Shown in pieces: positions 42,358 through 50,391 of a DNA stretch of 64,000 bases. Location: assembly GCA_038214295.1 (NCBI GenBank), contig JBBQSA010000009.1, positions 13,665-77,664 on the forward strand, given 5' to 3'. The position numbers and the translations under genes are program-made. The notes under the pieces were generated by a model that was not told where the DNA came from, searched no databases, and saw nothing but the letters and a program-made list of their open reading frames with translations. The number at the start of each line of letters is the position of its first letter. Position 1 is the first letter of the stretch. Source of the DNA: SHZI01 sp038214295. Lineage in GTDB: Bacteria > Pseudomonadota > Gammaproteobacteria > Steroidobacterales > GCA-2729495.

Positions 42358-44838
42358 TCAGCAGCCCCCGAGGCTGTTCACCCAGGCTGTCAGCAGGCTG
42401 ACGCCGCTCGCGTCGACACGGTTCGACCCGAGCGGCGGCATGCCTTGGGCGTCACGGCGATTGGTCCGCGCGATGAGCACCGACCGGGCGGCGTCGCCCG
42501 GGGCCACCAGGCGCGCGTTGGCGATGCCGAGCGTCCCGGCCTGGGGGACTACGTTGCAGATATTCATCGCGGCGAGCGGCGTCGAGTAGCGCAGGTCCAT
42601 GCTGGAGGGCGTGGGGCCGTTCGGCTGGTGGCACTGGGCGCAGTTGGCGTGCAGCCAGGCGCGGGCCCGGTTCGCGAGCGGCGCGCTCGTATCCACCGGG
42701 TCGGCCAGCGCGGGCAGGCTGACCGGCGCACCGGGCAGCGGCGCGCTGAACACGCCAATGCCCGCCAGCGTGGCCAGCTGGTTCGCCGTCCGGTTGGTTT
42801 CCGGGTAGATGAGGTGGCCGTTCACCTGGGCCGTCTCGAGGCCCAGGGAGAATCCGGCCGTCGGCGTGTGGCAGCCCAGGCATTCGCCTTCGCTCGGGTA
42901 CAACCAGGTCTGCCCGTTGATCAGCCGGGACTTGCCGCCAGTTACGCGCGTCGCCTGCGTGCCAGCGGCATTCCACTCATAGGTATAGCCCGCCCACACG
43001 CCATCGGGGTGACGCATCAGCAGGCGCGTCTCCACCGGCACGCCGGCAAGTGCGAAGTTCTTGACGATCACTGAGCCGGGCGGCAACGTGAAGTCGCCGC
43101 CACCGCCGCCAGAAATCGGCGCGACGTCGATCTTCGCCCCGTCCGGGATACCGAAGTACCGGGTCTTGGTCGCGCCGTCCGACCAGAACTGCGCGTTCAC
43201 TGCATAGGGAATGAGTCCCGCTGCCGGTGACTGGGGATTCTGCGCGTTCACGCAGCCGGTGTCGGCCAGGTTCGCGGGAATGGTGTCCGGCACCTGGGGG
43301 CCACCCGGTACGAGGCGGCGAATGCGGCCGCCACTGTAGTCGAGCGCGTACAGCTCGTTGCTGGCGTCGATGCCGAAAGATGAAATCAGCAGGCCCGTGT
43401 TCGCAAGGACCTGGCGGGAATAACCACCCTGGCCATCGCCTTGCAGTGCCCAGATCGTGCCCACGGCGAAGTCAGCGAAAACATAGCGTCCAACGAGCCC
43501 CGGGATCGCCGTGCCCCGGTAGACGAAACCGCCCGTGACCGAAGCGCCGTCGTTCCGCCCGTAGTCGACCACCGGCTCGATGAAGCCGCCAGCCGGGCAG
43601 CCCGCGGAATTGGCCGCCAGGGTGCCCTCCCGGCAACGCCAGCCATAGTTACCGCCGCGCAGGACAACATCGATCTCCTCCCGGGTGCTTTGGCCCACAT
43701 CGCCGAGCCAGAGCTGGCCGGTGGGCCGGTCGAAGGACCAGCGCCAGGGGTTGCGGAAGCCCCAGGCGTAGATTTCGGGGCAGTCCTGCGCGTTGCTGCT
43801 GGCGCCGCAGGACGGGTTGCCAGCGAAAGGGTTCGTCGACGGGATCGTGTAGCCCGGGCTCGGGTACGGCACGCCCTGCACGTTGATGCGGAGCATCGAC
43901 CCGAGCAGTGTGCGGGTGTCCTGGCCGCTGTTCAGCGGGTCGTTCGCGTCGCCACCGTCACCGAGACCCAGGTAGAGGAAACCGTCGTTGCCGAAGGCAA
44001 TATCTCCTCCGTTGTGGTTATCGAAGGGCTGGTTGACGGTCAGCAGCACCTGCTCGGTCGTCACCGACGGGCTGGTGACGTTATCGAGGATGACCCGTGA
44101 TAGTCGGGACACCATCGGACCGCTGGGATTGCCGGTGTAGGAGACGAAGACCTCGCGGGTGGCCGGGTAGTTCGGGTGGAAGGCCATCCCGAGCATTCCC
44201 CCTTCGGAACTGGCATTCACCCGCGCCCTGAAGTCGAGCCAGGTGGAGACGACGGCAGGATTGGCCACACTGAACACGCGGATGAGCCCGGTCTTTTCCA
44301 GCACGAACCAGCGCGACGGGTCATTGGGCGCCTGCAGGATCTTCGTCGGCTGGCTGAAGGCGGGCGCCGCCGCGTAGGCATCGACGGTGGTGACGTTGAG
44401 GGCACCGGTGGGCCGCGGCGGGGCAACGCACATGGTATTCGACGGGCGTGCATTCAGTCCGGTGGCGGCGGCGTAGGGCCCAGGCAGCTGACCAAGAAGA
44501 CCACGAAAGATGGTGTAGTCCTGGGCATTGATGGAGCCGTTGCAGTTGAAATCCGCCTTGTTGTAGCCGGGGGCGTTACTGGGCTGGCCAAGTTGCTGGC
44601 GAAACAGCACGCCATCCTGCGCGTTCGTGAAGCCGTTGTTGCTCAGGTCCGCGTCGCAACGGTTGCCGATGCCGTCCCCGTCGCTGTCGCACTGGGCCGG
44701 GTTCGCAAGCAGGGTGCAGTTGTCGGTGGCGTCGGGAATACCATCGCTGTCCCGGTCCGCGGCAGACGCCGTACCGGTCAAGAGCATGACCAGCAGCAGG
44801 CTGCCGGCCATTGCGCAGATGTTGGATGTGCTTTGCAT
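42358..44838 (-). CDS. Secreted TSP3/dockerin-like + glucose/sorbosone dehydrogenase-like + diheme cytochrome fusion
   Basis: An 826-residue exported protein. Signal peptide (1-27), thrombospondin type 3-like calcium repeats ('DRDSDGIPDATDNC', 'DSDGDGIGNRC'), a dockerin-like pair ('NNGFTNAQDGVLF', 'CNGSINAQDYTIF'), then a PQQ sugar dehydrogenase-type propeller (~135-500: 'GMLGMAFHPNYP', 'HNGGDIAFGNDGFLYLGLGD'). The C-terminal part resembles SO2930-family diheme cytochromes ('YAVNAQFWSDGATKTRYFGI') with CLGCH at 653 and CAQCH at 733 and a Met in 'GMPPLGSNR'. It would oxidise a sugar-like substrate and pass electrons to its own hemes. ATG 44838 gives the signal peptide; an in-frame extension upstream is not protein-like. 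Confidence 0.85.
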   Translation of the reverse strand: MQSTSNICAMAGSLLLVMLLTGTASAADRDSDGIPDATDNCTLLANPAQCDSDGDGIGNRCDADLSNNGFTNAQDGVLFRQQLGQPSNAPGYNKADFNCNGSINAQDYTIFRGLLGQLPGPYAAATGLNARPSNTMCVAPPRPTGALNVTTVDAYAAAPAFSQPTKILQAPNDPSRWFVLEKTGLIRVFSVANPAVVSTWLDFRARVNASSEGGMLGMAFHPNYPATREVFVSYTGNPSGPMVSRLSRVILDNVTSPSVTTEQVLLTVNQPFDNHNGGDIAFGNDGFLYLGLGDGGDANDPLNSGQDTRTLLGSMLRINVQGVPYPSPGYTIPSTNPFAGNPSCGASSNAQDCPEIYAWGFRNPWRWSFDRPTGQLWLGDVGQSTREEIDVVLRGGNYGWRCREGTLAANSAGCPAGGFIEPVVDYGRNDGASVTGGFVYRGTAIPGLVGRYVFADFAVGTIWALQGDGQGGYSRQVLANTGLLISSFGIDASNELYALDYSGGRIRRLVPGGPQVPDTIPANLADTGCVNAQNPQSPAAGLIPYAVNAQFWSDGATKTRYFGIPDGAKIDVAPISGGGGGDFTLPPGSVIVKNFALAGVPVETRLLMRHPDGVWAGYTYEWNAAGTQATRVTGGKSRLINGQTWLYPSEGECLGCHTPTAGFSLGLETAQVNGHLIYPETNRTANQLATLAGIGVFSAPLPGAPVSLPALADPVDTSAPLANRARAWLHANCAQCHQPNGPTPSSMDLRYSTPLAAMNICNVVPQAGTLGIANARLVAPGDAARSVLIARTNRRDAQGMPPLGSNRVDASGVSLLTAWVNSLGGC

Positions 44839-45010
44839 CACGGAACAGCCTATCTCAAGAAGACTCACGGGCGGCTGGCAAAAATATCGAATTGTGTTAT
44901 GTCGCATTGACGGCAGCGGGTCCGTCCGTTGGCGTACAGACCGGCGTGCGCGAGAACCTCCAGAGTGGAATTCAAGGCGTCCACACCAGCGCTTGTATCG
45001 GAACCGCGTC

Positions 45011-45937
45011 ATGCAAAGCTCCCAGTCCACAGCGTCGTCATCAGCTACCCCGCCGACTGCCGCGACGCACTCCGTGTCAGGACCCGGTGCGACATGGGTT
45101 GCGCGCTATGCGCAGTACCTCCGGAACACGCAGCAGGTGAGCCTCTGTACCCTGGAGGCCTACACCCTGGACCTGGTCATGCTTTCCCGCTGGGCGATTG
45201 CACGTCAGCAGGACCTGGTCGCTCTAAACCCTGCCGACCTGGCCCTGTACGTCACCCAGCGCCTTGCCCAGGGGACGCAGCGGTCCACGGTGGCGCGGAA
45301 CATTTCCAGTCTCCGCCGCTTCTACGCCTTCCTCGTCCAGCAGGGACTCATTGCGATCAACCCGGTCAGGTCCCTGTCGGTCACGCCGGCTTCGAGGCGG
45401 GCACCTGAACTGGTGCCGCGCGACGCCCTTCGGCTGCTCCTGCAACCGTCCGTCCGGGAGTTCCACACCTCGCTTGCTGCGTACCGCGCCCGGCGTGACC
45501 AGGCCATCGTCTGGACGCTGTATGGCACGCGGCTGTCGATCTCGGAAGTTCGCTTGCTGCGCTGGGACCAAATTGACGAAGCCGCCGGGGTGATTCGTGT
45601 GCCGCGGAGCCGCGGCAGGCTGCGCGCGTGCGCCATCGACCCGGAACTGCTGCCCGTTCTGAGCGCCCTGCATACCTCCCTGGTTGAAGTGAGCTACCCC
45701 GAGGTGATGGGCGCCTATTGCTTTCCCACGAGCCGGGGACGACCCATGACGCGGCAGGCGCTGTGCCAGATCGTCCGGAAGTGGGCACTGGACTGTGGCG
45801 TGGAGACCGGGGTCACCCCGTCGGCACTGCGCTGGACTGGCCAGGTTAACGAGGCGAGGCAACGCCGCAAGGGTCGTGCCGCCTTGGTGGGCCACCGCAC
45901 TGACGACGCGAGCGCGGAAGCGCATTGTGACCGCTAA
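45011..45937 (+). CDS. Tyrosine recombinase/XerD-like protein with degraded active site
   Basis: A 308-residue XerC/D-like protein. The N-terminal SAM-like DNA-binding domain is intact ('WVARYAQYLRNTQQVSLCTL', 'VARNISSLRRFYAFLVQQGL', 'NPVRSL'). The catalytic domain follows but Arg I of 'TGLRVSEL' is Ser176 ('TRLSISEV'), the HxLRH box reads SALRW (Arg274 kept, both His lost), and the Tyr nucleophile position is Ala304; His295 remains. It is probably unable to cut DNA. It may still bind DNA or be a decaying gene. ATG 45011 is the start; no strong ribosome site is visible. Confidence 0.75.
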   Translation: MQSSQSTASSSATPPTAATHSVSGPGATWVARYAQYLRNTQQVSLCTLEAYTLDLVMLSRWAIARQQDLVALNPADLALYVTQRLAQGTQRSTVARNISSLRRFYAFLVQQGLIAINPVRSLSVTPASRRAPELVPRDALRLLLQPSVREFHTSLAAYRARRDQAIVWTLYGTRLSISEVRLLRWDQIDEAAGVIRVPRSRGRLRACAIDPELLPVLSALHTSLVEVSYPEVMGAYCFPTSRGRPMTRQALCQIVRKWALDCGVETGVTPSALRWTGQVNEARQRRKGRAALVGHRTDDASAEAHCDR

Positions 45938-45973
45938 TCCGCAACCACTTCAATTTACGCCCTAGGAATCCAC

Positions 45974-46357
45974 ATGCTCAGCAAGACATCCCCCGAATCA
46001 GTCAACGGCGCCGCAGACAAGGCCGCACGCTCCGCCGAACACCTTGCCAAGTCCGCAACACGCGCAGCGAGTGATGCGCTGGAGACCGTGGCTGCCGCAG
46101 CGCACGAAGTAAGCGACGACGCCATCGCGCCACTGCTGAACCGTGCCGCCGATCAGTTGAATGCACTTGGACAGCGCGGCGCTGACGCTTATCGCGAAGG
46201 TTCCCTGCGAATTCGTGCCACGGCCAATCGCGCCTCCACGACCACACGGACTTACGTCCGCGACGAGCCCGTCAAGGCAATGTTGATTGCAGCCGCCAGT
46301 GGCGCAGCGCTGATGGCCATCCTGCGCCTCCTTGGCCGGTCCCGCCCGAACGACTGA
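45974..46357 (+). CDS. DUF883-like membrane-anchored protein
   Basis: A 127-residue, Ala-rich, helical protein with a C-terminal membrane anchor: 'YVRDEPVKAMLIAAASGAAL' is the DUF883/ElaB-YqjD pattern (basic amphipathic part then a hydrophobic tail). The family binds ribosomes at the inner membrane in E. coli and inhibits translation in stationary phase. The remaining helix ('SAEHLAKSATRAASDALETV') fits a coiled coil. It lies 36 bases after the recombinase-like gene. Confidence 0.75.
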   Translation: MLSKTSPESVNGAADKAARSAEHLAKSATRAASDALETVAAAAHEVSDDAIAPLLNRAADQLNALGQRGADAYREGSLRIRATANRASTTTRTYVRDEPVKAMLIAAASGAALMAILRLLGRSRPND

Positions 46358-46361
46358 AACA

Positions 46362-46379
46362 CCGGCCACGGACGGCCGG
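46362..46379 (+). terminator. Small GC hairpin after the DUF883 gene
   Basis: CCGGCC (46362-46367) / GGCCGG (46374-46379) with a 6-base loop directly after the stop codon, without a T-run. The rest of the gap to 46602 shows nothing recognisable. Confidence 0.3.
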
Positions 46380-46602
46380 CGACACCCGCGGCGGGCCACC
46401 CGAGCCGGATCAACGGTTCGGTTGTTCAGACGAAGTTCACGGCGCGCGCCCAGTATGCGTGCCTCCTGCTGAGACCTTCCTGCCGGCAATCGCCCATACG
46501 GCGTCCGGTCGATCCATGCCCTGGCCGGCCGAAGGTCCGTCCGCTTCTTCCCCGGTCACGTTCCCGCGCTCATAACCCGGCGCGTCAATCACGAGCACCC
46601 AC

Positions 46603-47610
46603 ATGCGCCATTATTCTTTGATTATTTTCCGATCCGCGACACCCCGTTTCGATAGTCGTCTCCTGCTGCCGGCCCTGGCCGTGGCGGCCCTACTGGCGGG
46701 CCCCCTGCTGGCAGGCGCAGCACTCGCAGCCGACAGCGATGGTGACGGCATCATCGACGCCACCGACAACTGCACCCTGGTACCGAATGCCGATCAGCGC
46801 GACACCAACGCCGACGGCTACGGGAACATCTGCGACCCGGACCTCAACAACAACGGCGTTGTGAATGCCCAGGACCTGTCGCTGCTGCGCGCCGCACTCG
46901 GGTCGACAAACTTCCCGGACGGCGACTTCAATGGCAACGGCGTCGTCAATTCCCAGGACGTGACCATCCTGAAGGCCCGCCTCGGCCAGGCTCCCGGCTC
47001 TTCCGGGCTTGTCCAGGATGGCACCTACTCCACGAACTTCCCGGCAACCGAGAACCCGATCTCGGAGGGGGGACGCTGGCACCGGGCGAACAACGGCTTT
47101 ACGAATGTGCGCACGTCAAACGGCCGCGCCTACGGCACCAACGGACCGCGAAACGCGTATGACGACTCCTACGCGCTCCTGTCCGGGTACGGTCCCGACC
47201 AGACGGCCCAGGCCACCATCTACCGCTCGCCCAACCTGCAAACCGGCATCACGCACGAAGTCGAGTTGCTGCTGCGCTTCACTGATGACGGCCAGAATGC
47301 GCGGGGCTACGAGTGTCTCTTTGCCTACGACGGGTCTGTGGCCCAGATGCGCTGGAATGGCGGGGTCGGCGATTTCACTGCCCTCAACAGCCAGGGCAGC
47401 TACGGTTACGGTCGCGGGCTGGTCACGGGGGACGTGGTCAAGGCCACGGTGACCGGCAATACGCTCCGCATGTACATCAACGGCACGCTCATGCTCACCA
47501 CGGTCGACTCGATGTACGCAACCGGCCAGCCGGGAATTTCGTTCTTTACCCGGCCGGGGGGCAACAGCGCCAACTTCGCCCTGTCGAGTTACACGGTGAC
47601 AGCCAACTGA
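46603..47610 (+). CDS. Secreted TSP3/dockerin-like protein with a LamG-like domain
   Basis: A 335-residue exported protein. After a signal peptide ('LAVAALLAGPLLAGAALAA') comes 'DSDGDGIIDATDNCTLVPNA', a TSP3-like repeat, then a dockerin-like pair ('NNNGVVNAQDLSLLRAALGS', 'NGNGVVNSQDVTILKARLGQ'), both with calcium-ligand spacing. The C-terminal ~200 residues are beta-rich with 'LLRFTDDGQNARGYECLF' and 'DVVKATVTGNTLRMYINGTL', as in concanavalin-like lectin (LamG/3-keto-disaccharide hydrolase-like) domains. The N-terminal module is the same type as in the protein at 42358-44838, suggesting a common export/attachment system. Confidence 0.82.
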   Translation: MRHYSLIIFRSATPRFDSRLLLPALAVAALLAGPLLAGAALAADSDGDGIIDATDNCTLVPNADQRDTNADGYGNICDPDLNNNGVVNAQDLSLLRAALGSTNFPDGDFNGNGVVNSQDVTILKARLGQAPGSSGLVQDGTYSTNFPATENPISEGGRWHRANNGFTNVRTSNGRAYGTNGPRNAYDDSYALLSGYGPDQTAQATIYRSPNLQTGITHEVELLLRFTDDGQNARGYECLFAYDGSVAQMRWNGGVGDFTALNSQGSYGYGRGLVTGDVVKATVTGNTLRMYINGTLMLTTVDSMYATGQPGISFFTRPGGNSANFALSSYTVTAN

Positions 47611-47838
47611 CGACGAGACGAGGTCAGCCCGCACAGTCGCGCTCCCATGGCCAACCTGAGTCTGGCATCCGGTCGCAGTGCGGCCGGACGGGGGTCTGGG
47701 GCGTCTCGCGCCGCGGATGCGCTGGAGAAGTAAGTGGCGCCATGGCACTGACAAGGACTATGTTGGCCTGCGGCGAGATTGAGTTGAGGGAATTCGACGG
47801 CAGTCTTCTTGCATTGCGCCTGTTTGGATGGATCCAGT

Positions 47839-48348
47839 GTGACCAAGCCCCTCCCCGGCGACGAGCGTCGCGAGCAATACCGGGCTGCGCCTGACAGCGA
47901 CGCGAACCTGTCCGTCGAACTGGTATTGGGGGACGGCAAGGGGCTTCCGGGCGAAATCATCGATGCCACCGCCCGCGGAATCGGCCTCGTGTTTCAGGCC
48001 GGGGTGGCACCCGCGATTCCAATCGGCCAAACGGTTACCGTAACCGTCAGATCGGGCCACCTGCATGCCCCGTTGTCGGTAGAAGCCATCGTCGCCAGCC
48101 GGCATGAAACGCCGGACCAGCGGCGCCGTCACTACCGCGTATCCGTGGATCCGAAGGATCCGGTGCAGGTCGCCGGGTCCTTCGACTGCGTGATGCGCAT
48201 CCGCAGCCGCAGCAGTCGCGCAGAGCAGATCCACTGGGGGCTGGAGTTCGACGCCCAGGACGGGGCTTTCGCGGCAATGGAAGACCGGATTCAGAAGTAC
48301 GTATCCGCCCGGCAGCAGGCGGAGCTCGCGAGCAAAGTCAAAGGCTGA
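47839..48348 (+). CDS. PilZ-domain protein
   Basis: A 169-residue PilZ protein, a cyclic di-GMP receptor fold. The binding motifs are 'ERREQYRAAP' (RxxxR) and 'DATARGIGLVF' (D/NxSxxG with Thr in place of Ser). The second half ('HYRVSVDPKDPVQVAG') is the remaining beta-barrel. The preferred start is GTG 47839; an upstream TTG at 47809 would add ten residues. It converges with the B12-binding gene with 14 bases between stops. The 228-base gap before it shows nothing clear. Confidence 0.78.
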   Translation: MTKPLPGDERREQYRAAPDSDANLSVELVLGDGKGLPGEIIDATARGIGLVFQAGVAPAIPIGQTVTVTVRSGHLHAPLSVEAIVASRHETPDQRRRHYRVSVDPKDPVQVAGSFDCVMRIRSRSSRAEQIHWGLEFDAQDGAFAAMEDRIQKYVSARQQAELASKVKG

Positions 48349-48362
48349 ATTGATACCCCGGG

Positions 48363-49448
48363 CTACCCGGCGGGCAGCCCCACGAGCCGCGCGCCCACGT
48401 CCAGCGCCCGGTCGATGGTCGGGGCATAGCCGTCGCTCCCCACCTTTTCCCAGAGGTCAGATGTTTCGTCGAAGGCCGCGCCGCCCACGACGACGCGCAC
48501 CTGCCGCTCACAGCGGTCGCGGATCGCGCGGATAGCCTGCTCCACGCGCGGCACATGGGTGGCAAGCGTGGCACCGAGCATCAGGAGATCGGCCTCGAAG
48601 TAGGCCAGCATGGTGGGCAGCTCCTGCATCGGCACATCCGAGCCAATGAACACCACGCGCCAGCCGGCCAGCTGGTACATGTCGGCCAGGGCCCGGAGGC
48701 CCACGTCGTGCACGTTGCCGGAGACGGCGGCCACGACGACGGTGCGCCCGTTAGCGGACTGGTGCGGTGCATTGCCGACGACCACCGACATCGCGCGCTG
48801 GGTGGCGGAGGTCACCATGTGCTCCTCGGCAATGCTGAGTTCGCCGGCGTGCCACAGTCGCCCCACTTCCCTCTGGGCAGGCAGCAGCACGTCCGTGTAG
48901 GCCGCGCGGGCCCCAAGCTCGCCGCGCGCCGCGGTGCTGACCATGGCAATGGCCTCCGCCACGTTGCCCTCCAGGATCTTCTGCAGGTACTGGAGGGCCA
49001 GGCGGTCCGCCAGACGGCTGGGATCCAGCGCGGATACATCCGGGGCAGGAGCCGGCGTGGCGAGCGAGTTCAGGGCGAGGTCCACGTACTCCAGCGGCAG
49101 CTGCCGGGCGGGCTCCGGCAGGCGCTCTGCCAGCACGTCGCGGAGGGCCTGGAGGCAGTTGCGCAGATCCAGGTCGTCCTGGCCGCGGGCCCTGAAGGCC
49201 TTGCGGGTCCAGGTGATGCGGCCCGTGAACAGGGCCGGTTCGCCGGAGGCCACGGCCGCCGCGAGCTCCAGCACGCGCTGGGTCAGGTGGGTCCGCCACG
49301 CTGACTGCGCGCCCGCACCTTGCCGGTCCCGCAGGTCCGCATCCCGATCGAGCATCAGGGAAGCGGCAAAGCCGGCGTAGCCGGTGGCGCCCCGTTCCAG
49401 GAGGTCACTGGCGAAGGGGTTGCCGCGGGTGGGTGCTGCTCGGGCCAT
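48363..49448 (-). CDS. B12-binding protein with CarH-type photoreceptor signature, no HTH
   Basis: A 361-residue protein. The C-terminal ~215 residues are a methionine-synthase-type cobalamin module: a four-helix cap (~145-225) then a Rossmann B12 domain with 'SGNVHDVGL' (His247, lower axial ligand; Asn245 replaces the usual Asp of DxHxxG) and 'IGSDVPMQELP'. The cap has Trp199-His200 and Glu209-His210 in 'LWHAGELSIAEEH', the spacing found in CarH light receptors. The N-terminal ~140 residues are not a MerR helix-turn-helix and resemble no family I know. It is likely a light- or cobalamin-responsive regulator acting by protein contact. Confidence 0.8.
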   Translation of the reverse strand: MARAAPTRGNPFASDLLERGATGYAGFAASLMLDRDADLRDRQGAGAQSAWRTHLTQRVLELAAAVASGEPALFTGRITWTRKAFRARGQDDLDLRNCLQALRDVLAERLPEPARQLPLEYVDLALNSLATPAPAPDVSALDPSRLADRLALQYLQKILEGNVAEAIAMVSTAARGELGARAAYTDVLLPAQREVGRLWHAGELSIAEEHMVTSATQRAMSVVVGNAPHQSANGRTVVVAAVSGNVHDVGLRALADMYQLAGWRVVFIGSDVPMQELPTMLAYFEADLLMLGATLATHVPRVEQAIRAIRDRCERQVRVVVGGAAFDETSDLWEKVGSDGYAPTIDRALDVGARLVGLPAG

Positions 49449-49555
49449 GATGTTGATCTGCTTGGAAATCCTGTGGTTACGACGGCTTTCGCCGCTACCC
49501 GGGTCCCGGATTCAGCCCCGGGGCGCCGGCGGGCACAACTGTGAACTCGTTCCGC

Positions 49556-50233
49556 TCAGACACGGCCACCGGGCAGGTCCTCGCCCCGTTGCAGGGGGGC
49601 CTGGCGCTGGATGGCCGGATCGATGGCGTGAAAGACCTTGCCGACAGCGAGCGGGTCGTCGAGGCAGTCGACCACGAGCTGCGCGAGATCAGCCCGGTTG
49701 ATGACCCCCATGGCCTTGCGGTCCTCGGTCCGGATCGCGGTGCCACTGGCGGGATCGTGGGTCATGCCACCCGGCCGGAGGATGGTGTAGTCGAGCCCGC
49801 TCGCCATCAGGTAGTTCTCGCCGAGGGTTTTCTCCTCGAGGACGGCACCGAGGAACTCCAGGACCTTGGGCGCTACGGTACTGCGGCTGTCGCCGGCGCC
49901 AATGGCCGTTACGAAGATATAGCGGCGCACGCCGGCGGCGCGGGCCGCGTCCACCAGGTTGCGGGTACCGTGGTAATCGGGCCGGGGCTCGCCGCGCTTG
50001 CCGCCGACGGTGTCGATGACCGCGCGGAAATTTCCCGACGCAAAGGCGCCCGTTACCGACTGGGCATCCAGCACGTCACCGCGGTACAGCTTGACCCGGA
50101 GCCGCAGCAGTTCGGACATGTCCGTTGTCGGCCGGACGAAGGCCGTGACCGATTCGCCGCGCGCGGCCAGCAGCCGGACCACCTCGAGGCCGGTACCCCG
50201 GCTTGCACCCGCCACTAATACGCCGTCCGCCAT
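49556..50233 (-). CDS. NAD(P)-dependent atypical SDR (NmrA-like)
   Basis: A 225-residue Rossmann protein: cofactor loop 'VAGASRGTGLEVVRLL', 'LYRGDVLDAQSV', 'FVTAIGAGDSR' and 'LDYTILRPGGMT', the atypical SDR-a5/NmrA pattern. It lacks the YxxxK pair in the usual place. It resembles the exported paralogue at 16269-17039 but has no leader. It may act as a redox sensor or reductase; the substrate is unknown. Confidence 0.88.
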   Translation of the reverse strand: MADGVLVAGASRGTGLEVVRLLAARGESVTAFVRPTTDMSELLRLRVKLYRGDVLDAQSVTGAFASGNFRAVIDTVGGKRGEPRPDYHGTRNLVDAARAAGVRRYIFVTAIGAGDSRSTVAPKVLEFLGAVLEEKTLGENYLMASGLDYTILRPGGMTHDPASGTAIRTEDRKAMGVINRADLAQLVVDCLDDPLAVGKVFHAIDPAIQRQAPLQRGEDLPGGRV

Positions 50234-50391
50234 TTGCCACTGCCCCTTACGGCCGATCCGTAACCCCTAGAGTAACAACAGCCGGCGGCCAGGTAACCAC
50301 CGTGCGGGGTCTCCGGGGGCCCGCCTTGACGCTGCCCCTCCCATCACCGAAGCTCGTGCCCCCCTTAAAGCCGACCAGGAGACCGCCAGTC

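Noticed and set aside
45011..45937. Evidence for a mobile element or integron around the recombinase
   Set aside because: No inverted repeats, attachment sites, gene cassettes or phage genes are visible nearby, and the catalytic residues are missing.
47839..49448. PilZ and B12-binding genes as one operon
   Set aside because: They are convergent with 14 bases between stops, so they are not cotranscribed.
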